Shown in pieces: positions 7,424 to 15,061 of a stretch of DNA of 26,937 bases. The position numbers were made by a program, and so were the translations under genes. The DNA comes from DAIPXZ01 sp036782995. GTDB taxonomy: Bacteria > Bacillota > Clostridia > Saccharofermentanales > Saccharofermentanaceae. Numbering within the stretch: the stretch's first letter is position 1; each line of letters opens with the position of its first letter. The stretch is taken from NCBI GenBank assembly GCA_036782995.1, contig DAIPXZ010000016.1, positions 1 to 26,937 of the forward strand. Reading direction: 5' to 3'. Under the pieces are notes generated by a model that saw only the letters and a program-made list of their open reading frames with translations, searched no databases and was not told where the DNA came from.

Positions 7424-9381
7424 GTATTGCTTTCTCCTTTCGCATGAAAATGGAGATAAATCGCATCCGCGTTTGTCGCAGAAATTCCATTTACAGCGTT
7501 CAATTCTTCGACCGAAGCCTCCGAAATCTTCTTTATCGTGCCGAAGGCTTGCAAAAGCTTCTTCCGTTTCGTCGGCCCGATTCCCTCGATGGACTCGAGC
7601 TTATATGTGAGATTTCTTTTCTTCGAAAGCTTTCGTTGATATGTAATCGCAAAACGGTGCACTTCGTTCTGGACGCCGGCAATCAATCGTAGCAAAACCA
7701 TAGCTTCTTCGTCATTTCGTGCGTTGTCCAGGAGGTCAATGACTTCTCCACTCGGGAGCACGAGTCCGGACGTCTGGTGTTTGCGATTTTTTACCATACC
7801 CGCGACAAAGATATTTCCCGCTTCGGCCGGCAATTTCGAGATTACACTCATCGCAACAGCCACATGCTCCGTGCCGCCATCCATGAGCACAAGATTCGGC
7901 TTCTTAGCAAAATTCTCATCCCCAATATGGGAAAATCGCCGCGTCAGCACTTCGCGCATCGACGCGTAATCATCCTGCCCCTCGACCGTCTTGATCTGGA
8001 AAAGTCGATAGCACGCCTTGTCTGGACGGCCTTCCGTAAAAACCACCATGCCGCCGCATCGATCATCAGCACCGAGGTTCGAAATATCATAAGCCTCCAT
8101 GCGATGTGGAATAGTCGGCATATTAAGCTTCTTTGCCAAGAGTTCCAACGCCGTATCGACACTCGCCGCACTCGAGCCAACACGCAAAATGCGACGGCGT
8201 AACGCCTCCTTTGCGTTGGCCTTCGCCATCTCTAAAAGTGACAAGCCATCGCCTCTTTGCGGCACGCGAAGCGTCACCTTATGACCGCAAAGATCATGTA
8301 AATACTGTTCCATCGTGTTATTTGTCTCATTCACGTGGCTTGAAGTATCCGCATCCACGGCTGTCGACGTCTCCTTGTCCTCACTTTCCAGCTCATTCGA
8401 GCCAATGGAAATCGGAATGAGAATCTCCGGCGGAATGCTTGCCGCCGTCGGATAATATTGCATAAGAAATGCTTCAAGCATCGAGGCATCACTCTCATTT
8501 TCATCCTTCAGGAAATAGGTAGAAGAGCCAATAATACGGCCTTCGCGCAATTCGAGTTTACGAATACACATCTCGCCTGCGTCTTTATAGAACCCAATCG
8601 CATCACGATCAGTGTCATGTCGAAATGACACATGCTGTGACTCCATAATCGCATTCAAGGCACGGAGTCGATCTCGGTACACAGATGCCGTCTCATAATC
8701 CATCTTCTCCGATGCGGCCATCATCTTCTCTTCGAGTTCTTTCTGCAAGCCGTCATATTTGCCTTCGAAAAACCGGCAAATATTCTCCATTACCTCGCGA
8801 TATTGTGACGCGGGCACATCACCACGGCACGGCCCCACGCATTGCCCAATATGATAATTCAGGCATGCGCGACCTTTGCCAATATCACGCGGCAAGACCT
8901 TATTACAGGTTTTCGTCGGAAAAATCTCGCGAAGTGCCTGTAATGCGCGGAATAAATCGCCGCCCAAAAACGGACCATAATACTTTGCCCCCGTTTTTGC
9001 TTTATCCTGACGGAAAACCTTCATAATACGCGGGTATTCTTCCTGCATCGTAATACAGACATAGGGAAAACCCTTATCGTCACGAAGCAAAATATTGTAG
9101 TGTGGCTGATATCTTTTGATGAGATTGCTCTCCAAAAGGAGCGCTTCAAGGTCGCTTCCGACCACGACATATTCGAAATCGGCGATATGAGAAATCATCG
9201 CCATTACCTTTTCGTTTCCCTTTGGATTCTTTCCAAAGTAGCAACGCAAGCGGTTTTTTAGATTTTTCGCTTTTCCGACATAAATAACAGAATCCGAGGC
9301 GTCCTTCATCAGGTATACTCCCGGATTCGTTGGTACTAAGTCAAGTCTGGCATCAAATTCTTTCTTGGAAACGTCTTCCAT
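7420..9381 (-). CDS. uvrC: UvrABC excinuclease subunit C
   Basis: Makes the two incisions in nucleotide excision repair. In 653 residues the domains appear in order: GIY-YIG nuclease (21-50, GVYLMKD and VIYVGKAKNLKNRL), four Cys at 159, 173, 181 and 185 matching the cluster-binding Cys set of UvrC, UVR domain (207-242) for UvrB contact, RNase H-like C-terminal nuclease (Asp432 in AYDISN, His575 in EVHRFAITY) and a helix-hairpin-helix tail (595-645). It is longer than the roughly 600-residue norm, partly because of a hydrophilic Ser/Thr/Asp/Glu-rich insert at about 328-356. The ATG at 9381 was chosen because GGGAG lies five bases before it and the family N-terminus follows; the upstream in-frame ATG at 9411 has no such site. 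It follows the HPr-like gene by 45 bases. Confidence 0.96.
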   Translation of the reverse strand: MEDVSKKEFDARLDLVPTNPGVYLMKDASDSVIYVGKAKNLKNRLRCYFGKNPKGNEKVMAMISHIADFEYVVVGSDLEALLLESNLIKRYQPHYNILLRDDKGFPYVCITMQEEYPRIMKVFRQDKAKTGAKYYGPFLGGDLFRALQALREIFPTKTCNKVLPRDIGKGRACLNYHIGQCVGPCRGDVPASQYREVMENICRFFEGKYDGLQKELEEKMMAASEKMDYETASVYRDRLRALNAIMESQHVSFRHDTDRDAIGFYKDAGEMCIRKLELREGRIIGSSTYFLKDENESDASMLEAFLMQYYPTAASIPPEILIPISIGSNELESEDKETSTAVDADTSSHVNETNNTMEQYLHDLCGHKVTLRVPQRGDGLSLLEMAKANAKEALRRRILRVGSSAASVDTALELLAKKLNMPTIPHRMEAYDISNLGADDRCGGMVVFTEGRPDKACYRLFQIKTVEGQDDYASMREVLTRRFSHIGDENFAKKPNLVLMDGGTEHVAVAMSVISKLPAEAGNIFVAGMVKNRKHQTSGLVLPSGEVIDLLDNARNDEEAMVLLRLIAGVQNEVHRFAITYQRKLSKKRNLTYKLESIEGIGPTKRKKLLQAFGTIKKISEASVEELNAVNGISATNADAIYLHFHAKGESNT

Positions 9382-9426
9382 TTTATCTCCCGGTATTGGT
9401 TTGAACGGCAATCAGGCCGTATTCGA

Positions 9427-9690
9427 TTAAGATACCTTCGGATTTGAAAGATAATTGGCAAGTGTTTCGACGGCTTCTTGTTGATCTTCACCATCTGCGC
9501 TAATCTCAATTTCAGCATCATTCTCGATACCTAAAGACATAACGCCAAGCAAGCTCTTCGCATTCGCTCTTCTGCCATTTCTGGTTAAATAAATACTGCT
9601 CTTAAAGGAAGAAGCCTTCTGGATAAGAACGGCAACAGCCTTCATCTGAAGTGCTGCATCACATTGAAAAACAACCTGACGAGATAACAT
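9427..9690 (-). CDS. HPr-like protein lacking the active-site His (Crh-like)
   Basis: An 87-residue HPr-fold protein. In HPr, His15 in GxHARPA carries phosphate from PEP to sugar permeases; here that region reads CDAALQMKAVAVLIQ, so position 15 is Gln, Arg17 is Lys and Pro18 is Ala. The regulatory site is intact: NAKSLLGVMSLGI places Ser at residue 46, the HPr kinase target. The pattern matches Crh of Bacillus, which also has Gln15 and Ser46 and acts only in CcpA-linked catabolite control. The ATG has AAGGAGG upstream, and a consensus promoter lies about 35-60 bases before it. The gene precedes uvrC; uvrC and hprK are often neighbours in Firmicutes. HPr fold is certain from the sequence; a Crh-type role is inferred. 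Confidence 0.88.
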   Translation of the reverse strand: MLSRQVVFQCDAALQMKAVAVLIQKASSFKSSIYLTRNGRRANAKSLLGVMSLGIENDAEIEISADGEDQQEAVETLANYLSNPKVS

Positions 9691-9723
9691 GATATTTCCT
9701 CCTTAAAATGCGCTTATAGTCAA

Positions 9724-9752
9724 AGTATATGGACACTTTTCGGCGATGTCAA
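9724..9752 (-). promoter_or_regulatory. Consensus sigma-A type promoter for the HPr-uvrC unit
   Basis: On the minus strand a perfect TTGACA (9747-9752) and TATACT (9724-9729) are separated by 17 bases. The HPr-like start lies 33 bases beyond the -10. This is one of the two strongest promoters in the window and probably drives the HPr-like gene, uvrC and the metallophosphoesterase. Confidence 0.85.
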
Positions 9753-9817
9753 CCGATTCAAAACGCATCCGTTTTTTTTCGTGTTTTTGTGGCAAAATCA
9801 GCAAAACAAGACATGAT

Positions 9818-10285
9818 TTATTGTGATTCTGACATGATATTGTAAGTGTATATCCATGCATCTTCGCCCGTATCTTCGTAATATGCTTTTCGCGTACCGA
9901 CCTTCGTAAAGCCAAAGTGTTCGTAAAGCGAAATGGCTCCCGTGTTGCTCGGTCGCACCTCGAGATGGAGTTTCCGCATCCCCTTCGCTTTGCAAAATTT
10001 CTCCGCTGCTTCGAGAAGAATAAACCCGATACCGCCCTTGCGATATTGCGGTAAAACTGCAACATTCGAGATTTCGCCCTCATCCATCACATATTGCAAT
10101 CCAATGTATCCGACGACCTTCGTCTGATCCTCTTTTAGCACAGCAACGAGGCAGGTGCGAAAAGTATCCGCTTCAATAAATGTTCGAAGCGCCGACTCAC
10201 TCCATGGACGCGCAAAAGAAACGACTTCAATCTCATGAAGATCATGTAAATCAGCAAGATTCGCTCTTCGGATAATCACTGTCAT
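9818..10285 (-). CDS. rimI: Ribosomal protein S18 alanine N-acetyltransferase-type GNAT
   Basis: GNAT acetyltransferase of 155 residues. The acetyl-CoA site is seen as VLPQYRKGGIGFILL (a variant of Q/RxxGxG/A), followed by the family-typical LHLEVRPSNTGAISLYEHFGF. RimI acetylates the N-terminal alanine of ribosomal protein S18 in E. coli. The gene follows tsaB by 18 bases with GGGGAG upstream of its ATG; tsaE-tsaB-rimI is a recurrent cluster in Firmicutes, which supports the call. The acceptor substrate in this organism is inferred from homology and context. Confidence 0.9.
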   Translation of the reverse strand: MTVIIRRANLADLHDLHEIEVVSFARPWSESALRTFIEADTFRTCLVAVLKEDQTKVVGYIGLQYVMDEGEISNVAVLPQYRKGGIGFILLEAAEKFCKAKGMRKLHLEVRPSNTGAISLYEHFGFTKVGTRKAYYEDTGEDAWIYTYNIMSESQ

Positions 10286-10303
10286 CGCAAGTCTCCCCGG
10301 TTA

Positions 10304-11065
10304 TTACGCCTTATAGTACTGAATCGGTATATCCTTTTTCTCGTCGCCTTTTTCTTTTGAGAGGCGTTCGGCCTGTGCCGATGTACGGTAAACAGGCATA
10401 AGTGCCGTCGGCGCGAACGTTTCTCCGAGCTGTTCGCGTGCGTCCTTCATATCAAAAATGGACTCCATGGCAAGCGCCGCCACATTCTTTGCATCAATCT
10501 CCGTGAATCCGGTGGCAAATATCACATCATCGCGATGGTTGTCATGAGCATCGGTATAAAGCTTACATGCATTACCGCATGTGATAATCGATTCGCCGGC
10601 GGCGTTATGATCGCGCCAGTCATCGCATAATTGCACAATTTCATCAACGCTTCTTACACCCTCCGGAATCACTTCGCGTCCGTGATAATAGGCTGCAAAA
10701 AAGGCACGGTGATTTCGTGCATCAATCATCGGCACGACTAATCCCGGATATGAGAATAATGGATAGGCAAGGCTTTTTAGGGAAGACACCGGAATAGCCG
10801 GTTTCCCGGCAGCCATCGCCATCGTCTTTATGGCGCTGACACCAATACGGATGCCGGTAAATGATCCGGGCCCGACCGTACAGGCCATTGCATCGAGCTT
10901 GTCATAGGACATGTCCGCCTTTTCCATTAAATCATGCACCATCGGCATGAATGTCTGGGAATGCGTCAGACCAATCGAAATAAAGGAAGAGGCCAAAACA
11001 TCGGACTCCGTGGCCAAACAAGCGGAGCATGAAGTATTGGACGTATCGCAAGCTAAAATCAGCAT
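10304..11065 (-). CDS. tsaB: tRNA t6A biosynthesis protein TsaB
   Basis: Partner of TsaD and TsaE in making threonylcarbamoyladenosine at tRNA position 37. The 253-residue protein has the ASKHA-like N-terminus LILACDTSNTSCSACL, then GLTHSQTFMPMV and the conserved VGPGSFTGIRIGVSAIK. Length is at the upper end of the family, with a charged C-terminal extension (KEKGDEKKD). The start has GAGGAGG nine bases upstream. It lies between tsaE and rimI; tsaD is not in the window. Confidence 0.94.
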   Translation of the reverse strand: MLILACDTSNTSCSACLATESDVLASSFISIGLTHSQTFMPMVHDLMEKADMSYDKLDAMACTVGPGSFTGIRIGVSAIKTMAMAAGKPAIPVSSLKSLAYPLFSYPGLVVPMIDARNHRAFFAAYYHGREVIPEGVRSVDEIVQLCDDWRDHNAAGESIITCGNACKLYTDAHDNHRDDVIFATGFTEIDAKNVAALAMESIFDMKDAREQLGETFAPTALMPVYRTSAQAERLSKEKGDEKKDIPIQYYKA

Positions 11066-11103
11066 CGTGTTGTCCTCCTCGGAAGATAAAGTCTTCGCGT
11101 ATA

Positions 11104-11613
11104 TTATAACGCGTTCACAGTTGAAAGTTGAGCATCACCTGAAATAAAATCCAAAAAATCCCCTGTCACTGTTTTCAGCCGAGCATTCAAGGTCAAAGCA
11201 ATTCGTCTTTGCTCACCAGAACCCTCAATCGTAATGCGAATGTGGTCCTCCGGAAGTACATCTTCGATGACATTTCCCCATTCAATCACGGATGCACCGT
11301 CGCGGTAAAAGTATTCATCCAAGCCGGCATCAAGAAAATCGTCGCCGTTTTGCAAACGATACGTATCAAAATGAAAAAGCACTTCTTTTCCGTTCTCATC
11401 GGAATACTCATTCACAATCGTAAAGGTCGGACTCGACACGCGTGATACGGCATGAAGCCCGCGTGCAATTCCCCGCGTCATCGCGGTTTTACCCGCGCCC
11501 AAATCTCCGTCTAGCGTGACAATTTCACGCGGCAGGAGATGTGTACCAAGGAAAGCACCAAATCGTTCCGTTGCTTCTGGCGAATATGAATCAAAAATAA
11601 TATCCGGATGCAA
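11104..11613 (-). CDS. tsaE: tRNA t6A biosynthesis ATPase TsaE
   Basis: P-loop ATPase required for t6A modification. The 169-residue product has Walker A GDLGAGKT at 36-43, the family block SPTFTIVNEY at 61-70, and HFDTYRL with VIEWGNVIED further on. The start codon is TTG: no ATG fits, and GGAG six bases before the TTG lies inside the 3' end of the upstream GNAT gene, whose stop is one base away. Translation is therefore probably coupled to that gene. Confidence 0.94.
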   Translation of the reverse strand: MHPDIIFDSYSPEATERFGAFLGTHLLPREIVTLDGDLGAGKTAMTRGIARGLHAVSRVSSPTFTIVNEYSDENGKEVLFHFDTYRLQNGDDFLDAGLDEYFYRDGASVIEWGNVIEDVLPEDHIRITIEGSGEQRRIALTLNARLKTVTGDFLDFISGDAQLSTVNAL

Positions 11614-11614
11614 A

Positions 11615-12094
11615 CTAATTCTCCTTTTCAGAACTCTTCTGACTCACGTCTTCAGGTATCGATTCATTATTACCCATGAAGGTAAGCAGCTGGCTCATTC
11701 CAGCCCCGTGTTCCGGTGTCGGACGCGAAATGAATCCAAAGCGTTCATAGAACGGCTCTTTTCCGACGGCGGCCACTAACGTCACCATCATCTTCCATCC
11801 ATTCTTCAATTTTCCCCGCAAAAAGGCCATCGCCCGCGTCATCAATTCCGTCCCGATGCCTTGGCCTCGATACTCTTCAATTACAATCAGATCAGCAATG
11901 TATGCCGAATATCCGCCGTCACACAGCACGCGAATCACGCCAATTAGATTCTCATTCTCATCGCGACATGACAGCACCAACGCGGAATTGGCAATACTGA
12001 TTTCCGCTTGCTCATCAATAACAGACTGCCAGCCGACCAACCCACGCATCATTGAATATTCATGAAGTGAAATACCTTCTTTATATTGCAACAT
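11615..12094 (-). CDS. GNAT family N-acetyltransferase
   Basis: A 159-residue acetyltransferase-fold protein. The acetyl-CoA motif is seen as LIVIEEYRGQGIGTELM, with a typical FYERFGF toward the C-terminus. It ends in a charged tail (SQKSSEKEN) that also encodes the ribosome binding site of tsaE. It is the first gene of a probable GNAT-tsaE-tsaB-rimI unit. The substrate is unknown; it is too different from the rimI product two genes away to suggest the same target. Confidence 0.85.
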   Translation of the reverse strand: MLQYKEGISLHEYSMMRGLVGWQSVIDEQAEISIANSALVLSCRDENENLIGVIRVLCDGGYSAYIADLIVIEEYRGQGIGTELMTRAMAFLRGKLKNGWKMMVTLVAAVGKEPFYERFGFISRPTPEHGAGMSQLLTFMGNNESIPEDVSQKSSEKEN

Positions 12095-12131
12095 AATACT
12101 CCTTCAGGCTCGTCGGCCTTCCAATTTTTTC

Positions 12132-12161
12132 AGTATAGCGTAAAAAGCGGCGTATTTGCAA
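12132..12161 (-). promoter_or_regulatory. Promoter candidate for GNAT-tsaE-tsaB-rimI
   Basis: On the minus strand TTGCAA (12156-12161) and TATACT (12132-12137) are separated by 18 bases, and the -10 ends 37 bases before the GNAT start codon. Position and spacing fit a housekeeping promoter. Confidence 0.55.
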
Positions 12162-12189
12162 CGCACGGGAATCACGTCGAAAACAGGTG

Positions 12190-12630
12190 TTATGTAGTTC
12201 TTGTGATGGAGAACCGGCACGACGGCGCCCCTTCTAACACTGTCTCGATGCGGGTTACGATGTATTTTTCATCAGGCGCCATAAAATGCATCATGCAAAG
12301 AATGCTTTGACGCGAGCATTCGCACAATTTTGGCGAATCGACGTGTGCAACCACGTGAAGGTCACAGTTGCACGTCATAAATTCGATTTCATATATACGA
12401 TGTGGCGCAACTACATGACCGCTGACACCATCCAACTCGTGAATTCGCGAGAAAAACAGATCAACATCTCGCCCGCACTCCTCAAAAAGGTCTCGATAAA
12501 GATTCGTAAACGCATCACGTGCGCAACGAGCGGCACACGGCGCAAACAGTCGACCGCACTCTTCTTCACTGAGCGCATCGAGTCCTGTATTCAAGCTGTC
12601 AAACCATCGTTCAAAGAACGCCTTGTCCAT
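12190..12630 (-). CDS. Cys-rich hypothetical protein
   Basis: Unrecognised soluble protein of 146 residues with ten Cys (25, 32, 36, 52, 87, 89, 103, 105, 112, 138). The arrangement CAARC, EECG, CNC and CEC plus a C-terminal GAPSCRFSI is suggestive of metal or cluster binding. The end faintly resembles the 4-vinyl-reductase/L-2-amino-thiazoline-carboxylate hydrolase-like fold, but I would not rely on that. The ATG at 12630 was preferred because AAGGAGG lies six bases upstream; the in-frame ATG five codons earlier overlaps that site. It stands alone between the rpsI terminator and the GNAT unit. No signal peptide or membrane segment is evident. Confidence 0.7.
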   Translation of the reverse strand: MDKAFFERWFDSLNTGLDALSEEECGRLFAPCAARCARDAFTNLYRDLFEECGRDVDLFFSRIHELDGVSGHVVAPHRIYEIEFMTCNCDLHVVAHVDSPKLCECSRQSILCMMHFMAPDEKYIVTRIETVLEGAPSCRFSITRTT

Positions 12631-12751
12631 AAGGTCCTCCTTCATTGCGTATGTTCAACCACAAACCAGCAAGCTGTGTAAATATTGATGCCGAAAAGAA
12701 TGCGCTTTTGTACCATTTCATTGTACATCATGTTTCATTCTTATTTCGGAC

Positions 12752-12786
12752 AAAAAAAATCCCGCTGTCTTGCAACAACGGGATTT
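12752..12786 (-). terminator. Intrinsic terminator of rplM-rpsI
   Basis: On the minus strand AAATCCCG and CGGGATTT form an 8-bp stem, extended by wobble-containing pairs around a GCAA tetraloop and followed by eight T residues. It lies about 85 bases after the rpsI stop. Confidence 0.9.
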
Positions 12787-12869
12787 GTCTTTGATAAATG
12801 ACAGAAAGTACCACTTTTCTGTTCTTGCCGGTCCAAACATCGTAAATACGCTGTATATAAGGGCTGTAA

Positions 12870-13277
12870 TTATCTCTTTGAGAACTGAGATGCCTTACGA
12901 GCTTTCTTGAGACCCGGCTTCTTTCTTTCCTTCATACGTGCATCACGTGTGAGGAATCCAGCCTTCTTCAAAATTGCCTTATAAGCTTCTTCATCAGCCT
13001 GTACGAGAGCACGGGAAAGACCTTGACGAATTGCGCCGGCCTGACCGGAAACACCACCGCCGAGTGCCTTACAGATGATATCGAACTTGCCTTCTGTTGC
13101 TGTTGCAACAAGTGGTTGACGGACGATGAGCTTCAATGTCTCAAGACCGAAGTATTCATCCATATCCTTGTCATTGATTGTAATCTTACCTGTGCCGGGA
13201 AGAATACGAACGCAAGCGACTGCATTCTTACGACGACCGGTACCATAGAAATAAACCTTAGCAGCTTTCTTAGCCAT
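12870..13277 (-). CDS. rpsI: 30S ribosomal protein S9
   Basis: Small-subunit protein whose C-terminal tail reaches the P-site tRNA. The 135-residue product has the family blocks YGTGRRKNAVACVRILPG, GGGVSGQAGAIRQGLSRAL and the basic ending KARKASQFSKR, where the final SKR is universal. It follows rplM by 20 bases, with GGGAGG upstream of the ATG. Length is slightly above the usual 130. Confidence 0.98.
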   Translation of the reverse strand: MAKKAAKVYFYGTGRRKNAVACVRILPGTGKITINDKDMDEYFGLETLKLIVRQPLVATATEGKFDIICKALGGGVSGQAGAIRQGLSRALVQADEEAYKAILKKAGFLTRDARMKERKKPGLKKARKASQFSKR

Positions 13278-13297
13278 GTAATTGTATCCTCCCTCTC

Positions 13298-13732
13298 TTA
13301 TGCTTCAAAAGTCAAGACTTCTGGCTTCTGTGCAGCGTGCTCATGTTCAGCGCCTGCATAAACCTTCAGCTTCTTGAACATTTGACGACCCATCGCATTC
13401 TTCGGGAGCATGCCCTTAACAGCAATCTCAAAAGCCTTCTCCGGCTTCGTTTCCATAAGCTTCTTATAAGAAGTTTCCTTCAAGCCTCCGGCATAACCTG
13501 TGTAATAGCGATACATCTTCTGTTCGAGCTTCTTGCCTGTAAGAACGAGCTTCGAAGCGTTAATTACGATTACATAATCTCCTGTATCGATGAAAGGTGT
13601 GTATGTCGGCTTATTCTTTCCGCGCAATACTGTTGCAACTTCTGTAGCCAAACGACCAAGCGTCTTGCCGGAAGCATCTACAACATACCATTTTCTCTCG
13701 ATATTCGCTGGTGTAGCAACAAATGTCTTCAT
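13298..13732 (-). CDS. rplM: 50S ribosomal protein L13
   Basis: Early-assembly large-subunit protein. The 144 residues from the chosen start read MKTFVATPANIERKWYVVDA, then GRLATEVATVLRGK and TPFIDTGDYVIVINA, with the C-terminal KLKVYAGAEHEHAAQKPE. A reading from 13813 would begin upstream of the leader hairpin at the mRNA 5' end and is not plausible. AAGGAG lies 11 bases before the ATG. It is the first gene of rplM-rpsI. Confidence 0.98.
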   Translation of the reverse strand: MKTFVATPANIERKWYVVDASGKTLGRLATEVATVLRGKNKPTYTPFIDTGDYVIVINASKLVLTGKKLEQKMYRYYTGYAGGLKETSYKKLMETKPEKAFEIAVKGMLPKNAMGRQMFKKLKVYAGAEHEHAAQKPEVLTFEA

Positions 13733-13772
13733 AATGGAATTGTCTCCTTCTAAATGATAATCAACACGATAA

Positions 13773-13796
13773 AAGCGCCCTTTTCTCGAGGCGCTT
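13773..13796 (-). promoter_or_regulatory. 5' leader hairpin of rplM, probable L13 autoregulatory site
   Basis: The minus-strand transcript would begin almost exactly with AAGCGCC, a ten-base loop and GGCGCTT, a 7-bp GC-rich stem followed by TTTATCG. A short hairpin at the extreme 5' end of rplM-rpsI mRNAs is described in Firmicutes as the L13 leader. The short U run means attenuation is also conceivable. Hairpin and position are seen; the function is inferred. Confidence 0.65.
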
Positions 13797-13800
13797 GTAC

Positions 13801-13829
13801 ATAATAATCGCATAACGGGTCGTTGTCAA
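13801..13829 (-). promoter_or_regulatory. Consensus promoter for rplM-rpsI
   Basis: On the minus strand TTGACA (13824-13829) and TATTAT (13801-13806) are separated by 17 bases. The expected start point falls at about 13794-13796, the first bases of the leader hairpin. Confidence 0.85.
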
Positions 13830-13909
13830 CAGTGATTTTCAAAATATCGAAAAGATTTTCGCAAATTCTTCGATTTTCGTCGTTTTTCTCCGTTTTTTGT
13901 AAATCCGAA

Positions 13910-15061
13910 TCAAGAAATCTCGTACGTCATCACAAAATCATCCATGAAAAATCCGTCACCGATGTCGGCTTTGCATTCGGATTCGACCGTAAAGCCCTTC
14001 GCCTTATAGATATCGATGCTCGCCTGATTGTTGCGATTGACAGTTAAACGGAGCTTGTTTTTTCCGTTATTCTTTGCATAATCCACGGCAAGCTGAAAAA
14101 GAGGCTTCGACAAGTGATCACCACGGAATGCTTTTAAAAGATATATCTTACTCAAAAAAGCGGCGTCATCCTTTACGCTCAATCCCATATAGCCAATCGG
14201 TGAATCACCGAGCATCGCAATATAGTACGAATATCCTTCGTTACGAATGGCATTCTCGATTGCCGGCATAGATTGAAATTTATTCAACATGTAATTGATT
14301 TGATCATTCGAAATGACTGACGGAAAATACTCATTCCAGATTACATGGGCAAGACTTGCAACGCAGGCAATTTGCGTCGGTGTCGTTACCGGCAGCGCTC
14401 GAAAAGTAGAGAGCGAGTCAATGATTTCGATGACTTCATCTAATCTTTTCACCACACGATCTGCCGCCGTTACGTTCTGTCCGGCACTCGTCGGGTTATC
14501 ATATCCTATCGTATACATGCCCGCCATTTTGCCGGCCTGCACACCTGCAGTCGAATCCTCAATGACGAGACAACGCTCCGGCTCCACATCCATTTTCGTC
14601 GCAGACAAAAGAAAAATATCCGGCATTGGTTTTCCATTTTCCACTTCTAAACCGGACGTCATGCACTCAATATGCGGCCACAGCTTCAAATGATCGAACA
14701 CCGCCTCCACGAAATCTCCGCGAGAAGATGATGCGACACCCATCTTGATATCATGCTCCTCGGCATATTGAATTAACTCCGTTAATCCAGCCGACCGGTC
14801 AATTCCAAACGTAGGCAACGAAGCAACATTTTTCTTCCATTGGCGATTCACCAATTCGTCCACCGTAGCATCCAGATTATATTTCGCAATCATCGACGAC
14901 CATAAATCCACACTGCTTCTTCCAACAAACGGGCGTAATACTTCATATGCTTCATCATGTGAAATACCGAAGCTCTCCAAAATGGAGATTGTCGTATCAT
15001 CGTGAAGCGGTTCACTGTCTAAAAGAACGCCGTCCATATCGAAAATAATTGCTTTAATCAT
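13910..15061 (-). CDS. HAD hydrolase fused to GNAT acetyltransferase
   Basis: Two-domain protein of 383 residues. Residues 1-217 are a HAD-IA/beta-phosphoglucomutase-like phosphatase: motif I DMDGVLLDS (Asp8, Asp10), motif II VASSSRG (around 109-114), motif III KPMPDIF (Lys144) and motif IV VIEDSTAG (Glu168, Asp169). Residues from about 225 to 383 are a GNAT domain with KIYLLKAFRGDHLSKPLF at the acetyl-CoA loop and LTVNRNNQASIDIYKAKGF. The start overlaps the purF end by four bases (ATGA), indicating coupling. The HAD fold suggests a small phosphorylated substrate and the GNAT half an amine, but neither can be named. Confidence 0.88.
   Translation of the reverse strand: MIKAIIFDMDGVLLDSEPLHDDTTISILESFGISHDEAYEVLRPFVGRSSVDLWSSMIAKYNLDATVDELVNRQWKKNVASLPTFGIDRSAGLTELIQYAEEHDIKMGVASSSRGDFVEAVFDHLKLWPHIECMTSGLEVENGKPMPDIFLLSATKMDVEPERCLVIEDSTAGVQAGKMAGMYTIGYDNPTSAGQNVTAADRVVKRLDEVIEIIDSLSTFRALPVTTPTQIACVASLAHVIWNEYFPSVISNDQINYMLNKFQSMPAIENAIRNEGYSYYIAMLGDSPIGYMGLSVKDDAAFLSKIYLLKAFRGDHLSKPLFQLAVDYAKNNGKNKLRLTVNRNNQASIDIYKAKGFTVESECKADIGDGFFMDDFVMTYEIS

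Noticed and set aside
9770..9785. AAAACG/CGTTTT hairpin upstream of the HPr promoter
   Set aside because: The 6-bp stem is weak and, on the minus strand where the genes lie, is not followed by a T run.
11102..11107. Perfect TATAAT on the minus strand at the tsaE stop, before tsaB
   Set aside because: No -35 or extended -10 accompanies it, and it overlaps the stop codon of tsaE; tsaB is better explained as part of the operon.
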